Positions 25,678 through 33,751 of a stretch of DNA of 64,000 nucleotides are shown here, in pieces. The stretch covers positions 212,734 to 276,733 of the forward strand of contig NZ_JAVALS010000004.1 of assembly GCF_030731045.1 (NCBI RefSeq). The letters run 5' to 3'. Numbering within the stretch: position 1 is the first letter of the stretch; every line of letters starts with the position of its first letter. Under the pieces are notes generated by a model. The model had not been told where the DNA came from and searched no databases. It saw only the letters and a program-made list of their open reading frames with translations. This stretch comes from Arthrobacter horti (lineage in GTDB: Bacteria; Actinomycetota; Actinomycetes; Actinomycetales; Micrococcaceae). Both the position numbers and the translations under genes were made by a program.

Positions 25678-26711
25678 TCGGCGATCTCGTAGGTCTTGCC
25701 GACGTATTCGCGGTACATCTTCGCGTAGGGGCCGGGGAGGAGACGGGCGAACTGTCCGGCGATCGCGATCTGCGGCCTGGTCCGCAGGACATCGAAGAAC
25801 GCCCTGGGCCCGAGGGCGTCGCTGAGCACCTTGCGGAGCGTTTTCAATGTCGGCTGATCCGCGTGTGCCATGAGGGCCCCGGAATACACGACGACGGCGA
25901 GGGTGGTGCGCATGGTGTTCCAGGCCCGGCGTGGGACGAGCCGTTCGGTTTCCGGGCTGAGTCCTTCGCGGAGGAACGCCTCCGTCTCCGTGACGAAGCG
26001 GGAGCTGTGTTTCTGGGACCAGGTAGCCGAGGCCGGGTTCACGTTGTACACATAGACCGGCTGACTGGTGAACCGCACGGCGCCGGCACGAGAGAAGGCC
26101 GCCGCGTTGAAGATGAGGTCCTCATAACGACGGACCCGCTCATCGTGGCGCACGGTCTCGAGGAGGTCACGGCGGTACAGCCGGCCGTGATTGAAGTTCC
26201 AGACCCTCTCTTCAAGCAAGCCGGTCAGGGCGTCCATGCCCGGCACCGTCCCGGAGAGACGGTCCGGCCTCACGGTCTCCACCCCGGAAGCCGAGCGTGC
26301 CACATGAGCCGCGCAGACGACGTCGACTCCGGCAGTCAGGCCCACGAGGTGGGTCAATGCCGCGGGCAGAAACGTGTCGTCCGCGTCGAGGAAACAGACG
26401 AACTCGCCGCCGGCCTCACGGACCCCGTGGTTCCGGGCGGCGCTGGGCCCGCCGTTCTCGGGCAGCTCGAAAAGCCTGATCCGGGTGTCGTTCAGCTGTT
26501 CAAGGAGTTCTCGCACCAGAATCACAGAGTCATCTGTTGAGCAGTCGTCCACCAAAAGGGCTTCCCAGTTGTCGAACGTCTGGGCGCGAAGGCTTTCGAG
26601 AGCACCTGCGACAAGCTGCCCGGAGTTGTAGACCGGAATGATGACGCTCACGAGTGGTAAGGGGGTGGACCGCTGCTCCACATGACCTCCGCTGGGTTGA
26701 GTATGCCGCAT
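25674..26711 (-). CDS. GT2 glycosyltransferase
   Basis: A 345-residue family 2 glycosyltransferase. It has SVIIPVYNSGQLVAGALESL, the nucleotide motif LLVDDCSTDDS, PSAARNHGV and the metal-binding FLDADD. The C-terminal 120 residues are helical and not diagnostic. ATG 26711 is listed; a GTG at 26681 just after a GGAGG sequence is an equally good start and a CATACT -10-like box lies between them. It is followed with overlap by the second flippase gene, so it likely acts on the same lipid-linked glycan. Confidence 0.85.
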   Translation of the reverse strand: MRHTQPSGGHVEQRSTPLPLVSVIIPVYNSGQLVAGALESLRAQTFDNWEALLVDDCSTDDSVILVRELLEQLNDTRIRLFELPENGGPSAARNHGVREAGGEFVCFLDADDTFLPAALTHLVGLTAGVDVVCAAHVARSASGVETVRPDRLSGTVPGMDALTGLLEERVWNFNHGRLYRRDLLETVRHDERVRRYEDLIFNAAAFSRAGAVRFTSQPVYVYNVNPASATWSQKHSSRFVTETEAFLREGLSPETERLVPRRAWNTMRTTLAVVVYSGALMAHADQPTLKTLRKVLSDALGPRAFFDVLRTRPQIAIAGQFARLLPGPYAKMYREYVGKTYEIAE

Positions 26712-26789
26712 TTCTGATCCCGGTGCTGAGGACGAAGGCTGCGGACAGCAGTTTACGTCAGACGGCGCCTTGAAGTGGGCCGGGGAATG

Positions 26790-28883
26790 TCAGGAGTACG
26801 AGACCGAGGTCCCTCCGGCCGAGGTCCAGCTGATGGTTCCGTGCTGGAAGCTCTGGTAGCACGAGGTTGAGACCGAGCAGATCTCGTCGGTGGTGGGGTA
26901 GCCGAGCGCCCCTCGCTCGAAGCCCAGGCTTCCCCACGTGGTGCGAATGGCGCCGAAGGGGCTGACGTGTGCTCCCGTGGCGGGGGAGTAGTTGATGGCC
27001 CCGCCCTGGAACATCTGGTAGCAGCCGCTGTTGATGAGACCGCAGCTTTCCCCGTTGCTGGTCGGGTAGCCGAGTCTGCCGTTCTCGTAGCCCTGGGCGC
27101 CCCACGCATTGCGGATGGCGCCCCAGGTGGTCAGCTTCGCTCCGCTTGAAGGCGACCAGTGGATGGAACCGCCCTGGAAGAGCTGGTAGCAGCCGCCGTT
27201 GAGCAGGCCGCAGGTTTCATCGGTGGTGGGGTAGCCGAGGCTGCCGTTCTCATAGCCCTGAGCACCCCAGGTGCCGCGGATGGCCCCCCTGGTGATGTGC
27301 GCGCCGGTGGAAGCCGTGTAATTGATGGCACCGCCCTGGAAGAGCTGGTAGCAGCCGCCGTTTGGCTGGCCGCACGTTTCGCCGTTGCTCGTCGGGTACC
27401 CGAGCGAGCCGTTCTCGTAGCCCTGGACGCCCCAGGCGTTGCGGATGGCGCCCCAGGCGGTCAGATTGGCTCCTGTCGCTGCTGACCAGTGGACCGATCC
27501 ACCCTGGAAAATCTGGTAGCAGCCGCCGTTGACCAGGCCGCAAGCCTGGTCGGTGCTGGGGTAGCCGAGAGGGCCGTTCTCATAGGACTGGGCGGCCCAC
27601 GTGGCGCGGATGGGATCCTTGGTGGCGTGAGCCCCGGCGGAGGCTTGCCAGTGGATCGTGCCATTGGCATAGATCTGGTAGCAGCCTCCCGCGGTGAGCC
27701 CGCAGTTGACCCCCGTCTTGGCCCCGCCCAGCCAGCTGTTCTGCGCCGCCTCGGTGGCGATCGCCGTCGCCGCATCGCTCACCGTGGAGAAGCGCTTCAG
27801 CCCGGTGTAGTCGCCGTTCCAGATGTCCGAGTCGCCGGCGAACGGCCCGGAGTCCGTGTACTGCCAGATGCTGTACTGCTGCCAGCTTGCGGGGAGCGTG
27901 CCCGGTGTGGTGCTGGGGGAGGACGGGTAGGCGGCGATCCACAGTGGGTAGCTGGAGAACGCGGACGAGTTGCCTGTGCACCGGGTCCACCAGTCGGTGG
28001 TGGTGTAGACGACGGGGTAGCGGCCGGTCAGCTGCAGCATGGTGTTGCCGAAGTCGCTGATCCACTTCACCATGGGGGCGCCGGCCAGGCTGTAGCAGAT
28101 GTCGCCTGAGTTGAACCCGACGTCGGTTCGGCCCACGTACGGGTTGTATTCGATGTCCAGCACTGGCGGCAGGGTGATGCCGTCGGAGCTCCAGCCGCCG
28201 CCGTTGGCCGCGAAGTACTGGGCCTGCGCGGCGCCGGAGGAGAAGCTGGGGATGGCGAAGTGGTAGGCGCCGCGGATCATGCCCTGCTGGGCGGAGCCGG
28301 TGTACTGCGAGCCGAAGTATCCGTTCGTGTAGTACGAACCCTCGGTGGCTTTGACGTAGGCGAATCTCGATCCGGCGCTGTACTGCGCGGCCCAATTGAC
28401 GGATCCCTGGTAGTAGCTCACATCCTGTCCCGGGACACCGAAGCCAGGGTTCCAGGTGGCTGCGGGGAGTACCCCTGGCACCGAACGGGAGAGCGGGGCG
28501 GTGCCACTGGATGGCCCGGTCTGCGGCGCCGCGGGGATGGCCTCGCGGGCCATGCGCGCTGCGGGTTCCGGTGCCGGGCCCGGAAGGCCCGCCCGGACCA
28601 TCTTCTGAGCGGCGTTGGTCTGCATCGTCGCACCATCGCGGCCCACTGCCTGACGTGCCGTGGCGCGCTCGCCGGAGGTCTTGCCATCGGGCACGACGGC
28701 GCCCTGCGTCGATGCGTCCGCACTCACCGTGGCCGGTGGAACCGGGGGCGTGGGACCGGGCTGGGCGACGGCGGCGCCGCCGCCAGCGAGCAGCAGCATT
28801 GCCGCGAGGATCACAGCGGAGCCGCGGACGGTGGCGCGACGACGGGTGTGGGTGGACTCGGGGGACTTGCTCCCGTGGTGCAT
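26790..28883 (-). CDS. Secreted GH25 muramidase with six LGFP-type repeats
   Basis: A 697-residue exported protein. Residues 1-41 are a signal peptide with a twin-Arg-rich n-region and AVAQ cleavage area. Residues 42-145 are a Pro/Ala-rich linker. Residues about 148-345 are a GH25 lysozyme domain with Asp154 in GQDVSYYQG and the catalytic DIE pair (Asp243, Glu245) in VLDIEYNPY. Residues 385-697 are six repeats of 55 residues, five carrying a canonical LGYP motif. It should cleave peptidoglycan between MurNAc and GlcNAc outside the membrane, with the repeats holding it to the wall. LGFP repeats in related actinobacteria are linked to cell-wall anchoring. A TAGTCT -10 box lies at 28946-28941 and GGAG before the ATG. 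Confidence 0.92.
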   Translation of the reverse strand: MHHGSKSPESTHTRRRATVRGSAVILAAMLLLAGGGAAVAQPGPTPPVPPATVSADASTQGAVVPDGKTSGERATARQAVGRDGATMQTNAAQKMVRAGLPGPAPEPAARMAREAIPAAPQTGPSSGTAPLSRSVPGVLPAATWNPGFGVPGQDVSYYQGSVNWAAQYSAGSRFAYVKATEGSYYTNGYFGSQYTGSAQQGMIRGAYHFAIPSFSSGAAQAQYFAANGGGWSSDGITLPPVLDIEYNPYVGRTDVGFNSGDICYSLAGAPMVKWISDFGNTMLQLTGRYPVVYTTTDWWTRCTGNSSAFSSYPLWIAAYPSSPSTTPGTLPASWQQYSIWQYTDSGPFAGDSDIWNGDYTGLKRFSTVSDAATAIATEAAQNSWLGGAKTGVNCGLTAGGCYQIYANGTIHWQASAGAHATKDPIRATWAAQSYENGPLGYPSTDQACGLVNGGCYQIFQGGSVHWSAATGANLTAWGAIRNAWGVQGYENGSLGYPTSNGETCGQPNGGCYQLFQGGAINYTASTGAHITRGAIRGTWGAQGYENGSLGYPTTDETCGLLNGGCYQLFQGGSIHWSPSSGAKLTTWGAIRNAWGAQGYENGRLGYPTSNGESCGLINSGCYQMFQGGAINYSPATGAHVSPFGAIRTTWGSLGFERGALGYPTTDEICSVSTSCYQSFQHGTISWTSAGGTSVSYS
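26793..27731 (-). repeat. Six tandem LGFP-type repeats (about 165 bp each)
   Basis: Repeat starts at protein residues 385 (degenerate LGGAKTG), 439, 494, 549, 604 and 660. Period is 54-56 residues. Each unit carries CX6C (CX5C in the last) followed by YQ and an aromatic HW or NY doublet. HW and NY types alternate, so the higher-order period is about 110 residues. Confidence 0.9.
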
Positions 28884-29012
28884 GCTGCTCTCCAGAGCTG
28901 ACGGGGACGGCTGACCGGTGTCTCCCCTCCAGACCGATTCAGACTAACAGCCGTCACAAGAGCCACACAGGCCCCACGAGACTGACTTATCCACAACGTT
29001 ATCGCCTGTGAC

Positions 29013-29041
29013 TTGGCTAAATATGTGGCATGCCATAACGT
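29013..29041 (+). promoter_or_regulatory. Promoter of the tad operon (TTGGCT-17-TAACGT)
   Basis: TTGGCT at 29013-29018 and TAACGT at 29036-29041 are separated by 17 bases. Transcription would start near 29048 and leave a 33-base leader carrying a GGGGGAGG ribosome site. The rest of the 197-bp gap to the GH25 gene holds that gene's own promoter. Confidence 0.5.
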
Positions 29042-29080
29042 GACAGCCACATGACAGGTTTGCCGAGGGGGAGGCGCGTG

Positions 29081-30301
29081 ATGGATGCAGTGCAGATCGT
29101 CGAAGCAGAGGTGCGCGAATTGGTGCGCCGCCGCGGCATCGATCCCTTCACGGATGAGACGCAGGTTCGCCGTCTGGTGGCCGAAGCGGTCAGCGACTAT
29201 GAGGAACGGGCCCTGCTGGGCGGTCTTCCCGTCCTTGCCTCCGCGGAGCTCACCCGACGGCACGTCCTGGCCTCGGTGGCCGGTTTCGGAGAGCTGCAGC
29301 CGTACTTCGATGATCCTGAGGTCGAGGAGATCTGGATCAACTCCCCTCGGGATGTCTTCGTAGCCAGGAACGGGGCGTCGGAACGCACGGGACTGGAATT
29401 GACTCAGGCCCAGGTGGAGGATCTCGTGGAGCGCATGCTCAAGTCCTCAGGACGCCGGCTCGACCTGAGCAGCCCGTTCGTGGATGCGTCCTTGCCGGAC
29501 GGATCCCGTCTCCATGTGGTCATCCCGGACATCACGCGTGAGCACTGGGCGGTCAACATCAGGAAGTTCGTCGTCAAGGCGTCCAGGCTGGAACACCTGG
29601 TCGAGCTGGGAACGCTGAGCCGTCCCGCGGCCCGGTTTCTCGGAGCGGCCGTGAACAGTGGCCTGAACATCCTGGTCTCAGGGGCCACTCAAGCCGGCAA
29701 GACGACTCTTCTGAATTGCCTGGCCTCCGCGATCGGAAGCCGCGAGCGGGTCATCACGGTGGAGGAGGTCTTCGAGCTCCAGTGTGCACTGAAGGACGTG
29801 GTGGGCATGCAGTGCCGTCAGCCGAATCTGGAGGGCGAAGGTGAGATCCCGTTGCGATACCTTGTCAAAGAAGCTCTCCGCATGCGTCCCGACCGGCTGA
29901 TCGTCGGTGAGGTGCGGGCCGCCGAAAGCCTCGACATGCTGATCGCGATGAACGCCGGAGTCGGCGCGATGGCCAGTGTCCATGCCAATTCGGCCCGGGA
30001 CGCGGTCACCAAGATCTGCACCCTGCCGCTCCTTGCCGGTGGCAACATCACGAGCGACTTCGTGGTGCCGACCGTGGCCTCCTGTGTTGATCTGGTGGTT
30101 CACTGCACGCGGCTGTCTCAGGGTCGCCGCCTCGTTTCGGAGATCGTCGCCCTGGGCCGGCGGGTGGAGAACAACGTCATCGAGTCCAGCACGGTCTTCG
30201 CTCTGGAGGACGGCACGCTCCGGGCCACTGGAAGCTACCCGCCGGAGGAGAAATTCACCCAGGCTGGATACCGTCTCCAGTCCCTCGTCGGAGCCGCCTG
30301 A
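29081..30301 (+). CDS. tadA: Tad/Flp pilus assembly ATPase TadA (CpaF)
   Basis: A 406-residue secretion ATPase of the TadA/CpaF branch. The N-terminal domain has EVEEIWINSP and VDASLPDGSRLHVVIP. The motor domain has Walker A GATQAGKTTLLN, the Asp/His boxes around ITVEEVFELQ, and Walker B RPDRLIVGEVRAAE. It drives polymerisation of Flp-type pilins or a related secretion process at the membrane. ATG 29081 is chosen over ATG 29051 because a strong GGGGGAGG site ends nine bases before it. The stop shares one base with the tadB start. Confidence 0.92.
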   Translation: MDAVQIVEAEVRELVRRRGIDPFTDETQVRRLVAEAVSDYEERALLGGLPVLASAELTRRHVLASVAGFGELQPYFDDPEVEEIWINSPRDVFVARNGASERTGLELTQAQVEDLVERMLKSSGRRLDLSSPFVDASLPDGSRLHVVIPDITREHWAVNIRKFVVKASRLEHLVELGTLSRPAARFLGAAVNSGLNILVSGATQAGKTTLLNCLASAIGSRERVITVEEVFELQCALKDVVGMQCRQPNLEGEGEIPLRYLVKEALRMRPDRLIVGEVRAAESLDMLIAMNAGVGAMASVHANSARDAVTKICTLPLLAGGNITSDFVVPTVASCVDLVVHCTRLSQGRRLVSEIVALGRRVENNVIESSTVFALEDGTLRATGSYPPEEKFTQAGYRLQSLVGAA

Positions 30302-31155
30302 TGTCCGCCGTGCTCGGAGTGACCCTGGGTCTCGGACTCCTGCTCGTCTGGTGGTCATTCTGGCTACGGGCGACCGGCGAACGAGCGCCGAAGAGGCCGT
30401 CGCGCATCTCCCTGGCGCTCGCCGATGCGGGCATCGAGCGGGTCTCTCCGGCGGCACTCATCGGCACAAGTCTTCTGCTGGCGCTTGTGGTCACCTTGAT
30501 CCTTCTGGCCGTGACCCGATCCGTCCCCATCTCCATCTGTTTCGGGGCCTTCGCAGCATGGGTGCCCTGGAACCTCATCGGCTGGCGTGCCGGACGGCGC
30601 CGGGCCGTCCTCCGCCGGGCCTGGCCGGATGCGGTGGACCACCTGCGTTCGGCGATCCGGGCCGGGCTGTCGCTTCCGGAGGCACTCGTGCAGCTGGCGT
30701 CCAAGGGTCCCGAGGAGCTCCGGCCGCCTTTCGCCGAGTTCGCGGCCGACTACCGTTCCGGAGGAAAGTTCGACACTTCCTTGGACCGGCTCAAGGACCG
30801 CCTGGCCGACCCTGTGGCGGACCGCATCATCGAGGCGCTGAGACTCACCCGAGATGTCGGCGGCGCGGATCTGGGCAGACTCCTGGGAACACTGGCGGAG
30901 TTCCTCCGGGATGAGGCCAGGACCAGGAGCGAATTGGAGGCCCGGCAGTCCTGGACGGTCAATGCGGCCCGGCTCGCTGTGGCCGCCCCTTGGCTCATCC
31001 TGTTGCTCATGTCCACCCGTCACGAGGCCATCGAGGCGTACAGCACGGCCGCAGGCGTCCTGGTGCTTGCCGGGGGACTTGTGGTGTCCGTGATCTGTTA
31101 CCGGGTCATGCTGCGGATCGGGGCGCTCCCCGCCGAAGAGAGGGTGCTGGCATGA
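30301..31155 (+). CDS. tadB: Tad pilus inner-membrane protein TadB
   Basis: A 284-residue type II secretion system F-domain protein. Two hydrophobic segments lie near the N-terminus and two near the C-terminus, with a cytoplasmic helical domain (about residues 110-225) containing AVDHLRSAIRAGLSLPEAL and RDVGGADLGRLLGTLAEFLRD, a typical TadB pattern. It forms the membrane platform with TadC on which TadA acts. Its ATG overlaps the tadA stop and its stop overlaps the tadC start, indicating tight translational coupling. Confidence 0.88.
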   Translation: MSAVLGVTLGLGLLLVWWSFWLRATGERAPKRPSRISLALADAGIERVSPAALIGTSLLLALVVTLILLAVTRSVPISICFGAFAAWVPWNLIGWRAGRRRAVLRRAWPDAVDHLRSAIRAGLSLPEALVQLASKGPEELRPPFAEFAADYRSGGKFDTSLDRLKDRLADPVADRIIEALRLTRDVGGADLGRLLGTLAEFLRDEARTRSELEARQSWTVNAARLAVAAPWLILLLMSTRHEAIEAYSTAAGVLVLAGGLVVSVICYRVMLRIGALPAEERVLA

Positions 31156-32090
31156 ACCCCTCCGTGGCGGCTGTTCTCCTCGGGCTTCTCCTGGGCCTGG
31201 GACTGTGGCTGCTGGTGGTCAGGATGCCGTTCATGCGTGCCACGACCCTTGCAGAGCGCATCGCACCGCAAGTGCGCTCTCAGGACCTGCGGTCCCGCCT
31301 TCTGAGAACCGCGGAACAGAACATCACCCCGTTCGGGCCGCTGGAACGCATCCTCGCCCCGGTCCTGCGCGACGCGGTGCAGTGGCTGGGACGATTCCGG
31401 TTCAGCAATTCCGCACTTCAGGAGCGCCTGATAAGGGCGGGAAGCAGGCGGACGGCCGTGGACTTCCGGGCGGGACAGGTCCTCCTCAGCGGTGCGGCAT
31501 TCGCGGTCACACTGATGCTTTGCCTGATCGGCGTGTTCTCGGGCAGGATGACGCCCTTCGTGGCCGTCCTGGCCTCGGTCGTGGCGGCCGGTTCCGCACA
31601 CATGGTGCAGGAGCAGTGGCTCGCTCACAGGATCCGGGTGCGTGAAACCAGGATCCTCCGGGAGTTCCCCGGTCTGGCCGAGATGATGGCGCTCGCCGTA
31701 GGGGCCGGCACCAACGCCCGCGGGGCTCTGGAACGGGTCGCGTCGATCGCACAAGGCGAGCTGGCCGGAGAGTTCTCCCGGGCACTCGCGGACACCCGGG
31801 CCGGGATGCCGTTGCTGGAGGCACTGCAGCGGCTGTCCAAGAGGGTCCGGCTGGCACCGGTGGAGCGCTTCGTCGACGGCATCGTCGTTGCAGTGGAGCG
31901 CGGCACCCCACTCGCCGAGGTGCTCAGGGCCCAGGCCCAGGACGTCCGGGATCTGGGCAAGCGCGAACTCATGGAGTCCGCCGGACGGAAGGAGATCACC
32001 ATGATGGTCCCGGTCGTGTTCGGACTGCTCCCGCTGACCGTCATCTTCGCCGTGTTCCCTGGCCTCGCCGCCATCACCATCATGCTTTAG
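31152..32090 (+). CDS. tadC: Tad pilus inner-membrane protein TadC
   Basis: A 312-residue T2SSF-domain membrane protein. The cytoplasmic domain contains EFPGLAEMMALAVGAGTNAR and ALQRLSKRVRLAPVERFVDG, and two hydrophobic helices close the C-terminus, ending with LFPGLAAI-like sequence. ATG 31152 overlaps the tadB stop (ATGA); the longer open frame starts inside tadB and is not used. TadB and TadC together make the pilus platform. Confidence 0.88.
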   Translation: MNPSVAAVLLGLLLGLGLWLLVVRMPFMRATTLAERIAPQVRSQDLRSRLLRTAEQNITPFGPLERILAPVLRDAVQWLGRFRFSNSALQERLIRAGSRRTAVDFRAGQVLLSGAAFAVTLMLCLIGVFSGRMTPFVAVLASVVAAGSAHMVQEQWLAHRIRVRETRILREFPGLAEMMALAVGAGTNARGALERVASIAQGELAGEFSRALADTRAGMPLLEALQRLSKRVRLAPVERFVDGIVVAVERGTPLAEVLRAQAQDVRDLGKRELMESAGRKEITMMVPVVFGLLPLTVIFAVFPGLAAITIML

Positions 32091-32122
32091 TCCCATCACT
32101 CATCGCACCCCTGGAGAGACCC

Positions 32123-32410
32123 ATGAGAATTCCGACGCCCAGCCTGGCACACCACACCCGTCGAATCGCACCGCATGGACGGGCGAGGGCGGTCACCGCC
32201 ACCCTCGCAACCACGGTGGCGTGCCTTGCCACCGTACTGCTGGCACGTGCGCTGCCGGCACCCACCGAACGTTCCGAACGTGGCGACGTGCCCGGCTGGG
32301 TCATGGTCACGCTCATGACAGCGGCCCTGGTGGCTCTGCTTCTGGCCGTGGCCGGTCCGGCGCTGGAAGGGCTTTTCAAGCAAGCCATCGACACGGTCAC
32401 CAGGAAGTAG
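32123..32410 (+). CDS. Flp-type pilin candidate
   Basis: A 95-residue protein with a 55-residue basic leader containing one hydrophobic stretch, then SERGDVPGWVMVTLMTAALV and a second hydrophobic helix, ending in a short helical tail. The Glu-Arg-Gly before the second helix resembles the prepilin-peptidase site of class III signal peptides, so the mature pilin would be about 40 residues, a normal Flp size. It lies between tadC and the TadE-like genes with a GGAGAG ribosome site. The unusually long leader is odd for Flp. Pilin status is inferred from position and the short hydrophobic core. Confidence 0.65.
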   Translation: MRIPTPSLAHHTRRIAPHGRARAVTATLATTVACLATVLLARALPAPTERSERGDVPGWVMVTLMTAALVALLLAVAGPALEGLFKQAIDTVTRK

Positions 32411-32415
32411 CGTCT

Positions 32416-32802
32416 ATGGCGCGGCATCGGGGATCCTGCGAGCAAGGATCGGCTGTGGTCGACTTCGTCCTGGTCGCCGGGCTCATGACGGCGCTCTTCC
32501 TGGGGATCCTCCAGCTCACCGTGATCCTGCACGTCCGCAACACCCTGGTGGACGCGGCGTCCTCCGGGGCCCGGTACGGCGCCCTCGCGGACCGGACGGC
32601 CGCGGATGCGAAGGGCCGGACGGAGGATCTCATCGGCTCGGCGGTCGGAAACACCTTCTCCCAGGACGTCACGGCCGACGAACAGCAGGTGGATGGCCGA
32701 CGGATCGTCACCGTGACCGTGCGCTCGCCGTTTCCAGCCCTGGGCCTGCTGGGCCCCTCGCTCGCCTTGGAGGTGAGTGGTCATGCTGCTCGGCATGCCT
32801 GA
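32416..32802 (+). CDS. TadE-like minor pseudopilin
   Basis: A 128-residue protein with a short basic leader, then CEQGSAVVDFVLVAGLMTAL: a class III type processing site (after Gly) followed by the hydrophobic helix with an acidic residue at mature position 5. The rest is a small extracytoplasmic domain with RNTLVDAASSGARYGALADR, typical of TadE family proteins. AGGAAG lies before ATG 32416. The next gene overlaps its end by 20 bases. TadE-like proteins initiate or cap the pilus. Confidence 0.82.
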   Translation: MARHRGSCEQGSAVVDFVLVAGLMTALFLGILQLTVILHVRNTLVDAASSGARYGALADRTAADAKGRTEDLIGSAVGNTFSQDVTADEQQVDGRRIVTVTVRSPFPALGLLGPSLALEVSGHAARHA

Positions 32803-33241
32803 TCTCCGGCGGCTCCTCCACGCCGGCGAGGACTCACAGGAAGAGGGGAGCGCCGCGGTGGAGTTCGTCTTCCTCTCGCTGCTTCTGATGGTCCCGGTCC
32901 TCTACTTCGTCATCACGGTCGCCCAGATCCAGGCGGCCGGGTTCGCAGCTGCCGGGGCCTCCGACCAGGCCGCCAAGGTGGCCGCGACGTCCGGTGACGA
33001 CGTCTCGGCCGGCCGTGCCGTGGATCAGGCCGTCACCATGGCGCTGTCGGACCAGGGCTTGCCCCGGAGTGCGGCCGCCGTGCGTGTCGACTGCCAGCCT
33101 TCGGACTGCCGTGCGCCCGGGACAGCCGTCACGGTCCAGGTGGAGGTGACGGTCCCACTGCCGTTCACCCCGCCGGGAGTGGGCCTGAACGCGGCCCACG
33201 TGTCGTCGAGCGGGACGCAGATCGTCGGGAGGTTCAGGTGA
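32783..33241 (+). CDS. TadE-like minor pseudopilin, second copy
   Basis: A 152-residue protein. After about 20 leader residues comes EEGSAAVEFVFLSLLLMVPV, a prepilin-type site with Glu at mature position 5, then a hydrophobic helix. The C-terminal domain contains two cysteines in VDCQPSDCRAPG and a beta-rich tail. GGAGG lies nine bases before ATG 32783. It is a distinct TadE relative of the gene before it. Confidence 0.8.
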   Translation: MLLGMPDLRRLLHAGEDSQEEGSAAVEFVFLSLLLMVPVLYFVITVAQIQAAGFAAAGASDQAAKVAATSGDDVSAGRAVDQAVTMALSDQGLPRSAAAVRVDCQPSDCRAPGTAVTVQVEVTVPLPFTPPGVGLNAAHVSSSGTQIVGRFR

Positions 33242-33687
33242 CCGGAACGGCAAGCGATTCCGAGCGGGGGAGTGTCAACATCCTCGCCCTCGGTTACCTG
33301 GTCATCGCCTTGCTGGCCGCCGTCGTTCTCATGGCCGCCTCATCGGTCTACCTGGAGCACAAGAAGCTGCTGTCGCTCGCCGACGGGGCGGCGGCATCCG
33401 CCGCGGACACCTTCGACGTCGCCGGGATCGGCGGCGCCGGACAGGGCGCCGTGGTGCGGCTCGATGACGGCCGGGTCCAGGCCGCGAGCACCGAATACCT
33501 CCGGCGCAGTCCCGAGGCGGCCCGCATGGAGGGTGTGCGTGTCCTGGCGGCCTCCGGCAGCCAGGACGGCCGGACCGCCCGGGTCACCCTGCAGGCTCTC
33601 GCACGCCCGCCCATCGTGAGTGCCTTCCTCCCGGACGGGATCGTCCTGGAGGCGAGCTCGACGGCGCGTGCCCGGCTCATGCGCTGA
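33238..33687 (+). CDS. TadG-like (TadE/G family) pilus protein
   Basis: A 149-residue protein starting at GTG 33238, which overlaps the previous stop. It has SERGSVNILALGYLVIALLA, a Gly-type processing site lacking the Glu at position 5, then LEHKKLLSLADGAAASAADT, the helix that follows the membrane segment in actinobacterial TadG-like proteins. The remaining 90 residues form a small extracytoplasmic domain. It ends the tad operon. Usual TadG proteins of proteobacteria are longer and carry a von Willebrand domain, which is absent here. Confidence 0.75.
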   Translation: MTGTASDSERGSVNILALGYLVIALLAAVVLMAASSVYLEHKKLLSLADGAAASAADTFDVAGIGGAGQGAVVRLDDGRVQAASTEYLRRSPEAARMEGVRVLAASGSQDGRTARVTLQALARPPIVSAFLPDGIVLEASSTARARLMR

Positions 33688-33736
33688 CCGTCCGTCGTCG
33701 TGTGCCGCGGCCGCACGGAAGCCTCGTGGGATGCCG

Positions 33737-33742
33737 TAGTCT
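33737..33742 (+). promoter_or_regulatory. Putative -10 box (TAGTCT) of prfB
   Basis: TAGTCT ends nine bases before ATG 33752. Transcription would start near 33749, so the leader would be about three bases. A GGAAG at 33744-33748 would then not be in the message. Confidence 0.45.
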
Positions 33743-33751
33743 TGGAAGACC

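Noticed and set aside
26793..27731. CRISPR array suggested by regular 165-bp repeats
   Set aside because: The repeats are in-frame protein repeats within the GH25 gene, without short identical repeats and unique spacers.
29051..29080. ATG 29051 as the tadA start
   Set aside because: It lies only a few bases after the predicted transcription start and upstream of the strong GGGGGAGG site, which fits ATG 29081.
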